Notes under the pieces: model-generated
What the model saw: the letters and a program-made list of their open reading frames with translations, nothing else
What the model was told of the DNA's origin: nothing
Database searches by the model: none
From: Apoderus coryli
Taxonomy: Eukaryota; Arthropoda; Insecta; Coleoptera; Attelabidae
Direction of reading: 5' to 3'
DNA: 64,000 nucleotides
Assembly: GCA_911728435.2 (NCBI GenBank)
Contig: OU452205.1
Span: 13,026,260-13,090,259 of the forward strand
Shown here: positions 41,201 through 51,127 of the stretch, in pieces
Layout of the letters: each line of letters begins with the position of its first letter
Position numbering within the stretch: the first letter of the stretch is position 1
Program-made: the position numbers and the translations under genes

Positions 41201-44200
41201 TTCATTCATAACTTTTTTTATGTTAACTTTAGAGACTTGGTAATTACCAAAAATGATAGCTCGTTTATTACCCAACAATTAACTAGTCAATATTTCTGAT
41301 ATGTTTAAGAAATATGATTTGTTTAATTTTTGGACCCTCTTTAAAACCCCTCCTTACACTCAATGTTAACCACCACCTATAAATAACCTGTAGTATTTCC
41401 GTACCAAATGTGGTTAAAATCTGTTTGAGTTATCACGGATACAAGTTTTTTCTGACCCTTCTATAGAATTTTCAAGGACGCCTATGGTACATTAATTTTT
41501 GTCGTGTATTTTTAACACCAATTCAACTAGTTAATTAAATATAAAAAAATTACATTTTAATTATTTTTTTTATTTTACCCTATTTTCTACTATTTACGAA
41601 CGCCTATGTAAATAAAAATTTTATGTTGCATTTTGTAGGTTATCTTATATCAAAGCTATATATAATTAGCCAATTTTTCTGGTATATTTGGGAAACGTTT
41701 TTTTTTTTCGTTTTTGACCCTTTTTTTAAACTATTTTCGAACGCCTGTGTGAACCAATTCTTTTATGGAATATTTTTTAGCTTATATTGTATCACAACTA
41801 TGAAAAATTATTCCATATTTCGAATAAGTTTAGGAAATATATATTTTTTATGTTTTGACCCCTTTTCCACTATTTACGAACGCCTATGAAAGTAAGTTAT
41901 TCATGACACATTTTATAGGTTATATTCTATCAAAACTATAAATAACTAAGCTAATATTTCTGCTATTTTTAAGAAATATGTTTTTTTTTAATCTTTTTTA
42001 CCCCATTTTACACTATTTTCGAACGCCAATGTGGTCTAATATTTTATGTTCAATATTTTAGGTTATATTCAATTAAATGCGTAAAAAATTGTGTAGTATT
42101 TCTGATAAGTTTAAGAACTATGAATTTTTTTAATTTTTGAACCCTCTTTTAAACCCTTTGCCTACGCTCAATGTTTCCCAAAATCTAATCAGCTCCTTGC
42201 CATGTCCAATAGTATTTTTGTACCAAATTTGGTTAAAATCTGTTAAGCGGTTTTTGCGTTTTCGTGGATACAGACAGACATTTTTTTAAAACTACTTATT
42301 TGTGTATAAAATGACCAAAAACAAGTATTTCCGGTGAAATTAAAAAAAAAAAATTTTTTCATGAAACTAATAGTCTCCATATATACATATATTACATATA
42401 TGATATGGAGAGCTAAAAATATATGACCTGCGTAACGAAATAGAATTTTAATAATAATTATTATTATAATTGTATTATTTTCATTATTTCCAATACACTA
42501 ACGTGACAAACTTACCTACTTTATTCAAAGATTAAATAAAAAAATATTGCCAGAGCTGGGATTCGAACCCATATCCTTCCGCATGCGAAGCGAATGCTTT
42601 ATCAATGTGTTAAAGTACGCAATTACCAACTATATTCTTATAAGATTATAAGTTCCAACTACCTAACTGGTGAAATTTTCAACGCATTTTTCTCGAGAAT
42701 TATGGAGGCAAATATCAAAAGTGACCTATCGCTGTAAAGCAGATAAAAAATGCTTTAAAATGATGTATCACTTGATCCCTACTGCTATTTGAAAATTTAG
42801 CGGTTGCGGTTATATCCACCCCTCTCACAGGGCTTAAGCGATTTCAACCAAAAACTAATAGGTTCATCCTTGGACTCCCCCAAACTCATATACCAAAATT
42901 TAGCTCAATTGGTTAAAGCGTTTGGGCGCTGTCGTGGGAGAATACATACATACCCACAGACAGACGGACTTGTATCTGGAAATGGTCTTAATCGTCTCAG
43001 GGAACTTCACAATTGTTATATCAAACATGGTTTTTAGTGCGTTCACAGTACTTTTCCTGTGCGGGAAAGTAATAGGTGTTAAACCTTATGAACAAATGCC
43101 TTTTCAATTAGCAACACAACACTTTCGTTGAAATATTTTTAACGTATTTCGTAATGTAAATGTAACATTTAAGCAACTCAACAATTTGTATGTATACGAA
43201 TGCTTACTATGTTGATAATATTTAGTATTCACATGAATAAAATTATAAAACTGGGAAGAATATTATAATGTGAATAGATACAAACTTGATATCTACTTAA
43301 CATATGAATTTTATATTTCAGATTTTCGAAACATTTTCTAAGCAATTGTACGGTAAATGATTTAACTATGTTTGATCATGCGACGAATGAGTTTATTGTG
43401 GTTGAAGGATCAATCAATGAGTTTGAAAATGACACAGAATTAGTGGAGGAAGAAGCAGATACTCCGAAGATGCTACCTTTAACTGTACAAAAGACTTATA
43501 GAATGAGGCGAAGGTATTCTTTTTTTATTTCTTTATTTATATTTGGACAAAGTTGTTACAATATTTATAACAGCCACAAAGCCATTGTACATCTTAAACT
43601 TAGGACTAAGTGCATTTTCATATGTGGGCATACATAGTGAAGAATTATAATTGCAGGGAATTTGATTCAATTAATGATGTTAAGAATAAAAACCATTTCA
43701 AGCGACTAAGTAACTAGTGAAATATAATAATGATTACATTACCTATTACGGTATATGTATAATTTAGTAATTACACTGAAACATTTTTCTCAACAAAGTT
43801 AAATTTAAAAAAATCAATAAATTTGTAATGTAGTTCATTAGATAAAAGTTCTAATAGTAAGTAATTTAATTAGCATCAAAACATTTATTGTAGATAATCT
43901 CTAGACTTCATTATATTAAATTCTAAAAGTAGGTCAAAATTTTCGAAAAAACTTTTTCAAATATTTTCCAAAATTTTTATAAATAAGGGGAATACATGTT
44001 TAATACGAAGTGTAAAATTCAACATATCAAGCAAAACTATTATAGTGTATCTAATTATTTGTGGTTTTTAGAAAATTGCTACCCGAGTTATTTAATTTCC
44101 TCTGAAAAATATAAAATATCACTTTTAAAAAATTAGAATTTCACAGCCTAGTACCGAAAGTGAAGTTATAAAATGAAAAATTGCACAATAAAAGTCATAT

Positions 44201-45453
44201 TAGTTAAATTCAATAAATGAATATGTTAACTGATTTACATCCTTCCTGTATTTAAGTTGTAATATGTTATGTAAACATTCCAGCCGATATAACTATCATG
44301 AACAAAAAGGAGAAGAGAGTGTAACTGGATTTAAATATCCACGGGTAAACGCTGCGTATACGTCGCAATATACACGACCAAAGGAACATGATAGTGGATT
44401 TAAGAAAACTGGTTTTAGATATCCCCGTGTTGACGAAATTAACAGGTAATTATTGAGATTTTACAGTAACAGTCATAAAATCATCGTGTTTTCTAAACTA
44501 CATAATTTCCTCAAAAACGGAATATATTTGGATATGAAATTAAAGTTTAACTCCACAAAATAAATTTTAATTAAAACTTTACATCATTCATTAACCACTC
44601 ATATTTCAGATTGATCAGATTCCTTCCTCAGTGGTTCGTACAAAAAAAAAAAAAACTTATTAATTCTGCTTATAGTATTTAGTAGCCTTCGCCTAGATTT
44701 GGTTGAAATTCAATTGTCGAAAACATTAATACAATAATTGAAAATCGGATTAAATAAATTTTTAAATACTAAAAGGGGTTAAAGCTCCCTATGAATTGAA
44801 AGGCGAAGAAAAATTGTTGAAGACGGCATATTATTTTGTCCCTATAACGAAATTAAGTTTTCTTAATCAAGTCGCTTTTTTGTGAATAATTATTTTATAA
44901 AGAATTTAATTTTATGTAATGGAAATATCAAGTTACTCACAAGTAGTGTCAATAGGCGATATGCTTAAACGTGGAATATCAGCAATTTTCATTCACCTGT
45001 CTGTCACGTTCGATTTACACATTTGACTGGCAGTTATCAAAGAAATTAATCTCAAAATGTTTCCTAGACAATGATAGTTTTGAGAAAGTGGTTGTGTCCA
45101 CCCCTTAAGTGATTTCATACAAAATTGTTTTATATTTTTCCTGAATGGAATGGAATAAATGCATTTTTTACGTGAATTGAAACGTATGATATAAATATTG
45201 GTTTGTTTGCAGATACTACAATACCAAACGTCGAAGATTGAGAGAATCCGAGCAAAATGAAGAATTATCGAATACTAACGATGTGGCAGTCCAAGCAGCG
45301 GAGGTGGAAGTTGTAGACGAAGTTGAACGAGCCATCTATGAATTAACTGAGGCTACCAATGGGTCAGACGCTCCAGCCGGTGTAGGTCAAGATGTAGACG
45401 AAGAATTACGAGTGAATACGCCAACAAGGACAAGTCGCCTTAGATCCAGTTGA
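38256..45453 (+). CDS. C2H2/C2HC zinc-finger protein, 449 residues
   Basis: Five exons, all GT-AG and in phase: 38256-38685, 38884-39208, 43322-43513, 44284-44445, 45213-45453. Seven compact fingers of the C-x2-C-x-Y-x-(S/T)-x(5)-H type: CKYCKYST, CPVCEYET, CSECNYST, CPSCPYST, CEYCNYCS, CTECEYVS and CCKCGYST. Several end H-x3-HC rather than H-x3-H. The seventh is split by the 4.1 kb third-exon junction (DKALR/FSKHFLSNC) and ends in NC, so its last His ligand is replaced. An acidic stretch follows (ELVEEEADTP), then a basic YYNTKRRRLRESE segment and an acidic C-terminus. The architecture suggests a nuclear DNA-binding regulator. The start is the first ATG after the leader. Not assigned to a named family member. 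Confidence 0.88.
39620..39662 (-). ncRNA. Hammerhead ribozyme motif 2
   Basis: On the minus strand: CACCA, CTGATGA, stem II GTTG-TGGAT-CAAC (perfect), GAAA, CG-GCC-CG, then TC completing the GTC site, followed by TGATG. Stem I pairs at 4 of 5 positions. All core bases are present. Confidence 0.8.
39753..39795 (+). ncRNA. Hammerhead ribozyme motif 3
   Basis: On the plus strand: CACCA, CTGATGA, GTTG-TGGAT-AAAC, GAAA, CG-GCC-CG, then TC (GTC site) and TGGTG. Stem I (CACCA/TGGTG) is perfect. Stem II has one mismatch because CAAC is AAAC at 39774. The core is complete. Confidence 0.8.
40050..41200. other. Intron 2 repeats of the ACAGGGTGT type
   Basis: Starts ACAGGGTGTTCCTCCATGAA at 40064. Around 40640-40820 several ATTCCACTTAAAA, ACCCTGTATTA and GACGCACCGTGTATA motifs match arms of the 11.4-13.0 kb element. 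No coding sequence is recognised. Confidence 0.5.
41420..42170 (+). repeat. ~142-bp tandem repeat (CGAACGCCTATG family)
   Basis: The landmark CGAACGCC(T/A)(A/G)TG recurs at about 41592, 41734, 41874 and 42018, with spacing 140-144 bp. Each is followed by ATTTTTTAGGTTATATT and a TTT-ACC segment. Flanking sequence on both sides reads GACCCTCTTT...CTCAATGTT and ACCAAATTTGGTTAAAATCT, so the array lies inside a larger element. A diverged inverted array is at 18.4-18.9 kb. Confidence 0.8.
42490..42645 (-). mobile_element. tRNA-derived SINE, copy 2
   Basis: The minus strand has a perfect box B (GGTTCGAATCC) preceded by CTTCGCATGCGGAAGG, the anticodon-arm hairpin of a tRNA head. The body is TTTTATTTAATCTTTGAATA followed by AAGTAGGTAAG, as in the 35.9-36.1 kb copy. 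Confidence 0.72.
42720..42990 (+). repeat. Dispersed repeat with CAGACAGACGG tail
   Basis: Second copy of the 26.2-26.5 kb repeat, extending into AATTGGTTAAAGCGTTTGGG and a CATACATACCCACAGACAGA tail. Sequences of the type accaaatttggtt...cagacagaca are widespread in insect dispersed repeats. Confidence 0.7.
43514..45212. other. Introns 3 and 4 of the zinc-finger gene
   Basis: AT-rich and without recognised elements except a poly-A run near 44641. A short stretch at 45085-45125 (GTGTCCACCCCTTAAG) resembles the 26.2/42.7 kb repeat. Confidence 0.4.
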
Positions 45454-45834
45454 AAGCTCTATAAGAAAAATGTGTATATTAATATGTAAACCAGTCAGTA
45501 GATTATAGTTAGAACAAGTGCTGTTAAATTATAATATGTAATGTAGAATTATTCTAAATATATTATTAAATTATGTATAAATCATTTTAATGGACATGGA
45601 CTCACGCTTCTTCAGTCCGAAGGTCCACAGCAACTGTTCGAGCACTGACTGATGAAAGAACAAACAAAACCTATTCGAAATTGAACAGGAATCCATGAAA
45701 CTCACTTCAGGAAACCTACATCTATGACAAAAATAACTGCGACAGTTCTATTAATCAGAGCAAACCTAGGAAGACGTTACTTCTTCGGTATTCACACCGA
45801 ACAAAGGAAGATACCACCAGTTTTGCCCTCTGTT

Positions 45835-46580
45835 AATATCCCTGACGCCGGAAATAAATATTGTAGAGATTTAAGTGTTCTATCAATATATCTATCAACA
45901 TTGGTATTTTCTGTTAACAATGAAACTTCTCGATTTGAACCGCCAACGAACTCAAGCAAGACATTGACCTAGGCGATTTTTGAACCAAATTTTGTTTCGA
46001 TTGGTCAAAAAATGCTTCCAAATTTCGTATATATATTGAACTGAGGTCATATTCATGGTCATGAAATGAAGGACTGCATACCTACAAATTTTTCAAAATT
46101 TCCATTTTGTCGTTTCTAAATAGTTAGATTTGTTTTTTGAAAATCTAAAAGCTATTTTTAGTAGATTTTAAAAAAAAAATCTAACTATTCAGGAGATCGA
46201 CACAACCGAAATTTTGAAAAATTTTTATGCAGTACTTCATTTTATGACCCCTGGATCCTAAAAATGACCTCAGTTCAAAAGTTTATATATCTATATATAT
46301 ATATATATATATGGGATATAGAAACTTTGCGTCACGCTCTAGGCCGCATTTTTTGACCAATCGAAACAAAATTTGGTTAAAAAATCGGCTAGGTCATGGA
46401 ATCGCGTGAGTTCGTTGGCGATTGAAATCGGAGAGGTAATTTCAGAATGGCGGCCTGTCAAAGTTTTAAAAAAATCATATTTTTTTCGTTGTTAATAGAA
46501 AATACCGATGTTACATATCAAATGATAGAGCACTTAAATCTCTACAATATTTGGAGAGTTTTTTCATCGCTGGCATATTT
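45835..46580. repeat. Foldback element, arms ~330 bp
   Basis: The left arm (45835 to about 46165, including TATTTTCTGTTAACAATGAA, CGCCAACGAACTC and TTTTGTTTCGATTGGTC) is mirrored with moderate divergence by the right arm (about 46180-46580). The centre is TAGTTAGATTT...AAATCTAACTA. It lies about 400 bp downstream of the zinc-finger stop codon. No coding sequence. Confidence 0.8.
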
Positions 46581-47215
46581 AAGTAAATGTAAGTCAATAT
46601 AAAGTAACAAAAAATAAAAAAAATATCATCACCCGCTATATCTGCAATTATTTTGACAAATAAACACCTGTGAAATAACAATAAGACCGTACTTACGTAT
46701 GTATTATAGTATAATGGGTATTTCAGTTAAAATAACTGTCAATATGACACTTTGGTTATATTTGGCGAATGTCAGAATATTCCATTATTTGTTTATTAAT
46801 AGTGGGTGTCAGTGGTAGACTAAGTATAAATAAAAAAAACATAAATCAAAAATCTACTTTTCCGACTGGCTGCCATCGGGATTTTTTATTAATAGGTATA
46901 TGTTATTTATTTTCACCCTTACTACACCTTTAATAGACACTTAGGTATGCGTGAAAATCATTAAACATTTCTGTAATATATTTGTTTTAAATTAATATTT
47001 GATTACATATTTTTCTAAGCCTTTTTAAAACTTTTCACGGATGCCTATGTGCCAATTTGAGCATTTATTTTGAATACTTTATCTCTATAGGTTTTGTTTT
47101 ACTACTCATCAATAATAATTGTTATTTTCATATACCTATATAGGTATCTATAATTAATACTATTTGTATAAAAAAGATTTAATTTTGGTGGGTATCTACT
47201 CGTAATAATAATGAC

Positions 47216-48287
47216 TAAAGGGCGGAATATATGCACGTCAATTCAATTAAAATATGCGCATATATATGCATAGTTTTTCTTTGAAATATGCAACAATATG
47301 CATTTATTTGTCAAAATATGCAATTATATGCCTTGAATATAACATGGAAAAATAGAAATAAAGAAACGCCGACTCTTACAAAAATTATTTATTTTAAATA
47401 AAATTAAAAGAAAAATGTAATAGGTAAAATTTTTAACCTGAAATAGTATAAAATGCATTTATAACGATATATTTTTCAAAATTTTCCGATAAAAGTGTTT
47501 GCCTTCTGTCTGTAAAAATATGTTTGTACAAAGAAAAAGTTCTTTCAACATCTATCGATCGATGTGATCTGGCAATATTTTAATTTGGGTAGTAAGTTAT
47601 AAGGCCAAGGTATTACTTCGTTGGATGGTTTAGTATCAAAAATATTTTTGACTTCCATTAAATACTTAAAGCCTTCATTCTTTCCCACAATAAATTCGAG
47701 TTTACTTCTTACTTGATTTCCTACATCACCGGGAACTTTTTTGCATTTGCCGGAAAAAGTTTCAACAATTTTAATTGATTCTCTTAAACTTATATTCCTA
47801 CTTTCTAAAGAAGTTATTATATCTGGTATAAAACTAAAATTAACCTTAATAAAAACAAGTTCCTTAGCTAAATTTACAGTTTTTAATACTGCTTGACTTT
47901 GCACTACACACTGTGAATTGTCTTCTAAATCTAAAACTATGTCTTTAATGGCTTCAAAATGGTCTGCGTAGAATATCGCGGCCTTAATCCATGTTCCCCA
48001 TCGAGTAATTACGGGCTCTGGAGGTAAACTAACTAAATTCCTAAACATCCAATAAATGCCGGCAATAAACCATATAATAGTAAAATGGGTCCATAAACAA
48101 TATAATAATAAAACCTACCCACCTGTTAAATTATTTCAGTTACCTGCAAGGGTCGTACTTAATCTTTTGATAAAACGAAAAACATAAAAATATGCACACA
48201 AATTTTATTTTTGCCGAAATATGCAATTTTTTATGAAATTTGTAAAAATATGCAAATATATGCACTTTGCATATATTCCGCCCTTTA
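47216..48287 (-). mobile_element. hAT element with TATGCA-rich ends and transposase remnant
   Basis: Termini TAAAGGGCGGAATATATGCA and its inverse are flanked by a perfect 8-bp duplication ATAATGAC (47208-47215 and 48288-48295). The first 130 bp and last 110 bp are crowded with AATATGCA/TGCATATT motifs, a likely transposase-binding array. The interior carries a partial transposase on the minus strand. Confidence 0.93.
47545..48048 (-). pseudogene. hAT transposase C-terminal remnant
   Basis: 167 codons, including SLPPEPVITRWGTWIKAAIF and YADHFEAIKDIVLDLED. The TRWGTW-hxxAxxYxxHhxxhK pattern is typical of the C-terminal half of hAT transposases related to vertebrate CGGBP1-type proteins. The catalytic N-terminal portion and the terminal dimerisation block are missing. 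Confidence 0.8.
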
Positions 48288-48295
48288 ATAATGAC

Positions 48296-49384
48296 ATACC
48301 ACTCGGGAGTTCTTGTATCTCTCTCTATAGATCACAAAAATCAGCTTACCCTCTAACAGTATACCTACATAACATTACTGTACATGGCTAATAACGCCTA
48401 GTACCTACCCATTTACATAGAACATAGTCTACTATACAACTACATATATTATGCTAATAGATGTACAACAAAACAATTAGATTTTTGTCTTGCTGTGTAT
48501 AAATTACTAATACCTCATTACGTAATCTCATCCTTTCTTTAAAACCCTATCCAAATTTTTGCTACCAGACGTATTTTATGAGAACTTTGAACTGCTTGGT
48601 AAATGTTAATACAGGGTGTGCAAAATATCACATCAAACATGAAAATTATAAAACTGTCAAAAGTAAATGTTTTAAATAGAAATCCCATTATTTTATAGCA
48701 TTGTCTGTTTATAAAGACAATGTTTATAGTTTTATCTTATTAAGCAATAAAAATAAGGGTAAATTTGTATAGGGTTGTATATGTCTAAAATGTTGTTTTT
48801 GGAATATTGCCAAATGAGTAAATTGCATACGGTAAATCGTATAACGAACATAAAATGACATATATTTCCTACGAGTATGATCGTTTGAAGCATGAGCCGC
48901 AGGCGAGTGCTGCAAATCATACGAGTAGGAAATGGAGTGGGAAATATTTATTACGCACGGGTAAATGAAAATCAGCATTACCATGTACTACATTTTCAAA
49001 TCATGATTGAACATATAATAAAGGCATTTAAAGACAGTCGGAGAAAAAATGTATTACAAGTTTTAAGCACAGGTTATAATTAGCTGCTTTAAGTCTAGGT
49101 AGCTATGACGGCAATGAAAATCAAAAAGGGTCATTATAACGCTGTCACTTACCAATTTCAAATTATTAACAAAAAAGTCTAATACAAGCTGCGGCAGAGG
49201 CAGGTTTATCAAACTCAACATATTACGGAAGCATAAATAATAATAATTGTGGTAGAATTAAAAAGCAGATTGGTATCTGGATATCTCTGTTTCGATCGGA
49301 TACGCAGTACCATAGATAAACAGTTATCTATAGCAGTACTATAAGATATCTAAATATACCTATAATATTCTGAAATTCATTCAT
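48296..49384. other. Intergenic spacer with one hairpin
   Basis: ACAGGGTGTGCAAAATATC at 48611. A near-perfect inverted repeat ATTTCCTAC-AGTATGAT / ATCATACGAGTAGGAAAT spans about 48866-48933. No coding sequence. Confidence 0.45.
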
Positions 49385-49835
49385 AGATAGAGATAGATAT
49401 ATTTATTCACCATCTTATGTTACAAAACATGTATAGTACGTCAAAAAATAACAAAAATTAATCAAAGTTACAGCAACAAAGAAAGGCTTACAAACAAATT
49501 AAAATAGCACATAAAACAAACTAAAATCTAAAAAAATCTTACAATATCGCTTCTGAAATAGTCCTCAAAGGTATAAAAAGCTTGAGATATCAAAAGTGAT
49601 TTAATACATTTGGTAAATTGGACTTCACCAAGGTTCTTTATGTGAGACGGCAGCTTATTATAAAATTTGACACAATAATAGTCAGAACCTTTCCTAGTCC
49701 TCAACAGGCGGTGAAACTCAGGCAATATGTCATTGCGATTTCGCGTACCATAATTATGCATATCAGAGTGTAGAGTGAAATGCGATATGTTTCGGAACAG
49801 TGAAAGATGTTTAATTAAAGAATGTAATAACCTAA
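49385..49835 (-). mobile_element. LINE 3' fragment
   Basis: The minus-strand frame HNYGTRNRNDI...RTRKGSDYYCVKFYNKLPSHI then KNL is the common C-terminal motif of one LINE group (NY-TR---...FYN-LP--IK). The tail is a GATA/ATAT-type microsatellite at 49385-49400. Confidence 0.7.
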
Positions 49836-50099
49836 TTTAACTCTCTTTTGTTAATTGATCTCATCTGGATGTATTTTGTTTCTTTTTTCTCTTTCTCAAA
49901 ATCAATGAAAGATTGGTAAACTACAAATTAGCAGTGTAATGTAATATGTACGTAAGCTTGAATGTTTTTGCTTTTAATTTATAGTTAAATAGTTTATATG
50001 CATACACAGACTTCCTATGGTTAATAGTGCATTTGCTATTACATTTTTGTATTGATTTCTTGTTTTGGGATAATTAAATAAATTTCATCCAGACGCGTT

Positions 50100-50240
50100 T
50101 TCAATAGTCCAAAATAACAAGAGGGGAAACGTTCGAGAGAGATCATTCACCGCGCCTTACTACCTAAATATGTTAAAGAGGAAAATTTTGATTTTCATTC
50201 ATAATTTGTACTTCAAAGTTTGGTCATCAGAGTCCAGCAG
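50100..50240 (+). repeat. Dispersed repeat, pair with 53.09-53.23 kb
   Basis: GAGATCATTCACCGCGCC...TATGTTA...GATTTTCATTCA...TTTGGTCATCAGAGTCCAGC is repeated at 53088-53228 (GAGATGATTCACCGCGCC...TTTGGCCACCAGAGCCCAGC), in direct orientation. The two copies bracket the downstream part of the MCFD2-like gene. Confidence 0.75.
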
Positions 50241-50969
50241 AAAACACGTGTTACCATTTCACTAAAACAATTAAATCACGGTGCGCGTTTCTCTAACAAT
50301 GTTGGAATCCTCAACCCTTCATTTAAATCGTTCTTCTCTTTGAACAGTATTTGGAACGGTGATACAAAGCTAACATTATATCTGTATCTGAGGAATTCAT
50401 GGAACTTGTTTCGACAGTTGTAACCAGTATCTTCTACTCTTTTTCTAGTTCATAGCAGTGCTATCTATTTTTCTATGGACTAGTGCCACAATGGCTACAG
50501 ACTTAAGGGATTTAAAGAATAAAAAATAATTATGATTCATTTTTGCTTATGGCGTAACAGTACGCCATTTTACTTTTCCTTAACTGCCTGCACAAAAATC
50601 TACAAAAGAAACCATTTAGGAAATATAAATACGTATTTATTATTTATCTTAATTTACAGTGACAACCAATTCTATAAATAAATGTAAAAAAAATAATTAA
50701 TTGAAAAAGTTAAACAGAAAAAAGTCTTTTTATTATAACATTAACCTAAAAAAATATATAAAGGAAATAACAATAAATTCATTTGAATAAATAATAAAAA
50801 CTTCTGAAAAATAATAAAATTAAAAGTTTGTTCATGATGCATTAGACAGCTACAATAGTTTTGTTAAAACCCATTTTCTGGGTTTACTGGTACACTTTTA
50901 GTAATAATCATTTTTGTATTATTTTTAACATTTCACATTTTTGTGGAAAATTTCTTTTAAAATACGGAA

Positions 50970-51127
50970 TCAATTTTTGTCTATATCAAGTTTCATTTTA
51001 GTTAACCGTATTTGATATTCAATCCAGGATATGACACCATCATTATTTCTATCAAATTCCTTTAAATAATCATCCGCTAGAGTTGCGAGTTCATCATCAG
51101 TATAGCTTCTACCAGGATGAGAATCAC
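50970..51127 (-). CDS. MCFD2-like gene, distal last exon (isoform B)
   Basis: Acceptor TTCACAG, also phase 1, so it joins HWH to [20 protein letters not shown]. The EF loop [12 protein letters not shown] is canonical, followed by [19 protein letters not shown]. An AATAAA lies about 240 bp downstream (plus-strand TTTATT at 50728). Splicing to it would skip the proximal exon. Confidence 0.82.
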
